Positions 63,788 to 64,000 of a DNA stretch of 64,000 bases are shown here, one piece after another. Source of the stretch: Streptomyces thinghirensis (GTDB taxonomy: Bacteria; Actinomycetota; Actinomycetia; Streptomycetales; Streptomycetaceae); assembly GCA_021502835.1 (NCBI GenBank), contig JAKFGP010000050.1, positions 248,001-312,000 on the forward strand, given 5' to 3'. Position 1 is the first letter of the stretch. The number at the start of each line of letters is the position of its first letter. The notes below the pieces were generated by a model. It was not told the DNA's origin, ran no database searches, and worked only from the letters and a program-made list of their open reading frames with translations. The position numbers and the translations under genes are program-made.

Positions 63788-64000
63788 ATGGACAAGGTGG
63801 TGGCCACGGCCGGTGAGGCGGTGGCCGACGTGCCGACGGCGCATCGCTGGAGTGTGGGCGGTTTCGCGGGGCTGAGCGGTGTGTCGAACGTGCGCGATCC
63901 AGGCGCTGTAGCGAGCGCGGGACCGGCGAGCTTTCGCTCGGTGGTCTCCAACAACGGGCGCGATGGACTCCGGCTGGCGGTTCTGCCGGCCCCGCGGGCG
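63788..64000 (+). CDS. pcaI: 3-oxoadipate/3-oxoacid CoA-transferase subunit A, 5' part
   Basis: This is the alpha subunit of a family I CoA-transferase. The sequence reads MDKVVATAGEAVADVP, then VGGFAGLSGVSNV-like and ELS-VVSNN-GAMDSG-LAVL in shifting frames, the usual N-terminus with the GGFG CoA-binding loop. ATG 63788 starts the gene; the remaining three quarters lie beyond the window. Adjacency to pcaV favours 3-oxoadipate:succinyl-CoA transferase (aromatic degradation) over ketone-body transferase. Breaks lie near 63830, 63865, 63905 and 63955. Confidence 0.8.
   Translation, partial: MDKVVATAGEAVADVPTAHRWSVGGFAGLSGVSNVRDPGAVASAGPASFRSVVSNNGRDGLRLAVLPAPRA

Overview
The window is a very GC-rich chromosomal segment of a Streptomyces. 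The genus is suggested by strong G/C bias at third codon positions, a WhiB-family gene, the sporulation gene ssgD, a two-domain small laccase and a PcaV-type regulator. From memory, the order hpnC ... idi ... SCO6745-family gene ... tex ... ssgD ... small laccase ... ligase ... pcaV/pcaI follows S. coelicolor from about SCO6759 down to SCO6703, so this looks like conserved core chromosome rather than an island. No rRNA, tRNA, CRISPR array, prophage or intact insertion sequence was recognised.

Sequence quality dominates the reading. Almost every conserved gene is broken by single-base insertions or deletions, often every 100-200 bp, and the protein resumes correctly in another frame. The coordinates below are for the reconstructed genes. 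The breaks are treated as sequence errors, not pseudogenes. A 38-base C homopolymer at 8121-8158 may be another artefact.

Layout. 1-688 is a partial hopanoid gene, hpnC. 974-8109 is a minus-strand operon for an exported glycopolymer or phospho-alcohol conjugate: TagGH-like ABC transporter, GT2 glycosyltransferase, two CDP-alcohol phosphotransferase-type proteins, a glycerol-1-phosphate-dehydrogenase-like enzyme and a sugar/alcohol-phosphate nucleotidyltransferase, with most junctions overlapping. 8.6-14.9 kb holds a cation-efflux protein, idi, a histidine-kinase-like ATPase, an enoyl-CoA hydratase, a DJ-1/GlxA pair and a SCO6745-family gene. 14.9-23 kb has tex, an ABC-F protein, a two-domain unknown, a D-amino-acid oxidase and a BCCT transporter. 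23-28 kb is a block of three secreted peptidases (M14, S15, M1). 28-37 kb has a macro-domain protein, an amino-acid permease with a divergent MerR regulator, and a beta-oxidation operon (CaiB, thiolase, FadB-like) facing a saccharopine-dehydrogenase-like reductase.

37-48 kb has endonuclease V, small conserved genes, a YCF48/BNR protein, ssgD, a GOLPH3-like protein, then an ABC-F gene with a long structured leader and the UvrA-like ATPase that follows it, DDAH, an acyl-ACP desaturase and a WhiB protein. 48.5-56.6 kb is a VOC protein, a LacI regulator and an extracellular redox module: small laccase, ThuA-sugar dehydrogenase, and a cupredoxin-Ig-DUF1080 protein whose start overlaps the dehydrogenase stop. 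56.6-62 kb has a stand-alone LigD polymerase domain, another ABC-F, an ATP-dependent DNA ligase and a zinc alcohol dehydrogenase. The end holds a DUF3048 lipoprotein, pcaV and the start of pcaI with a clear operator between them.
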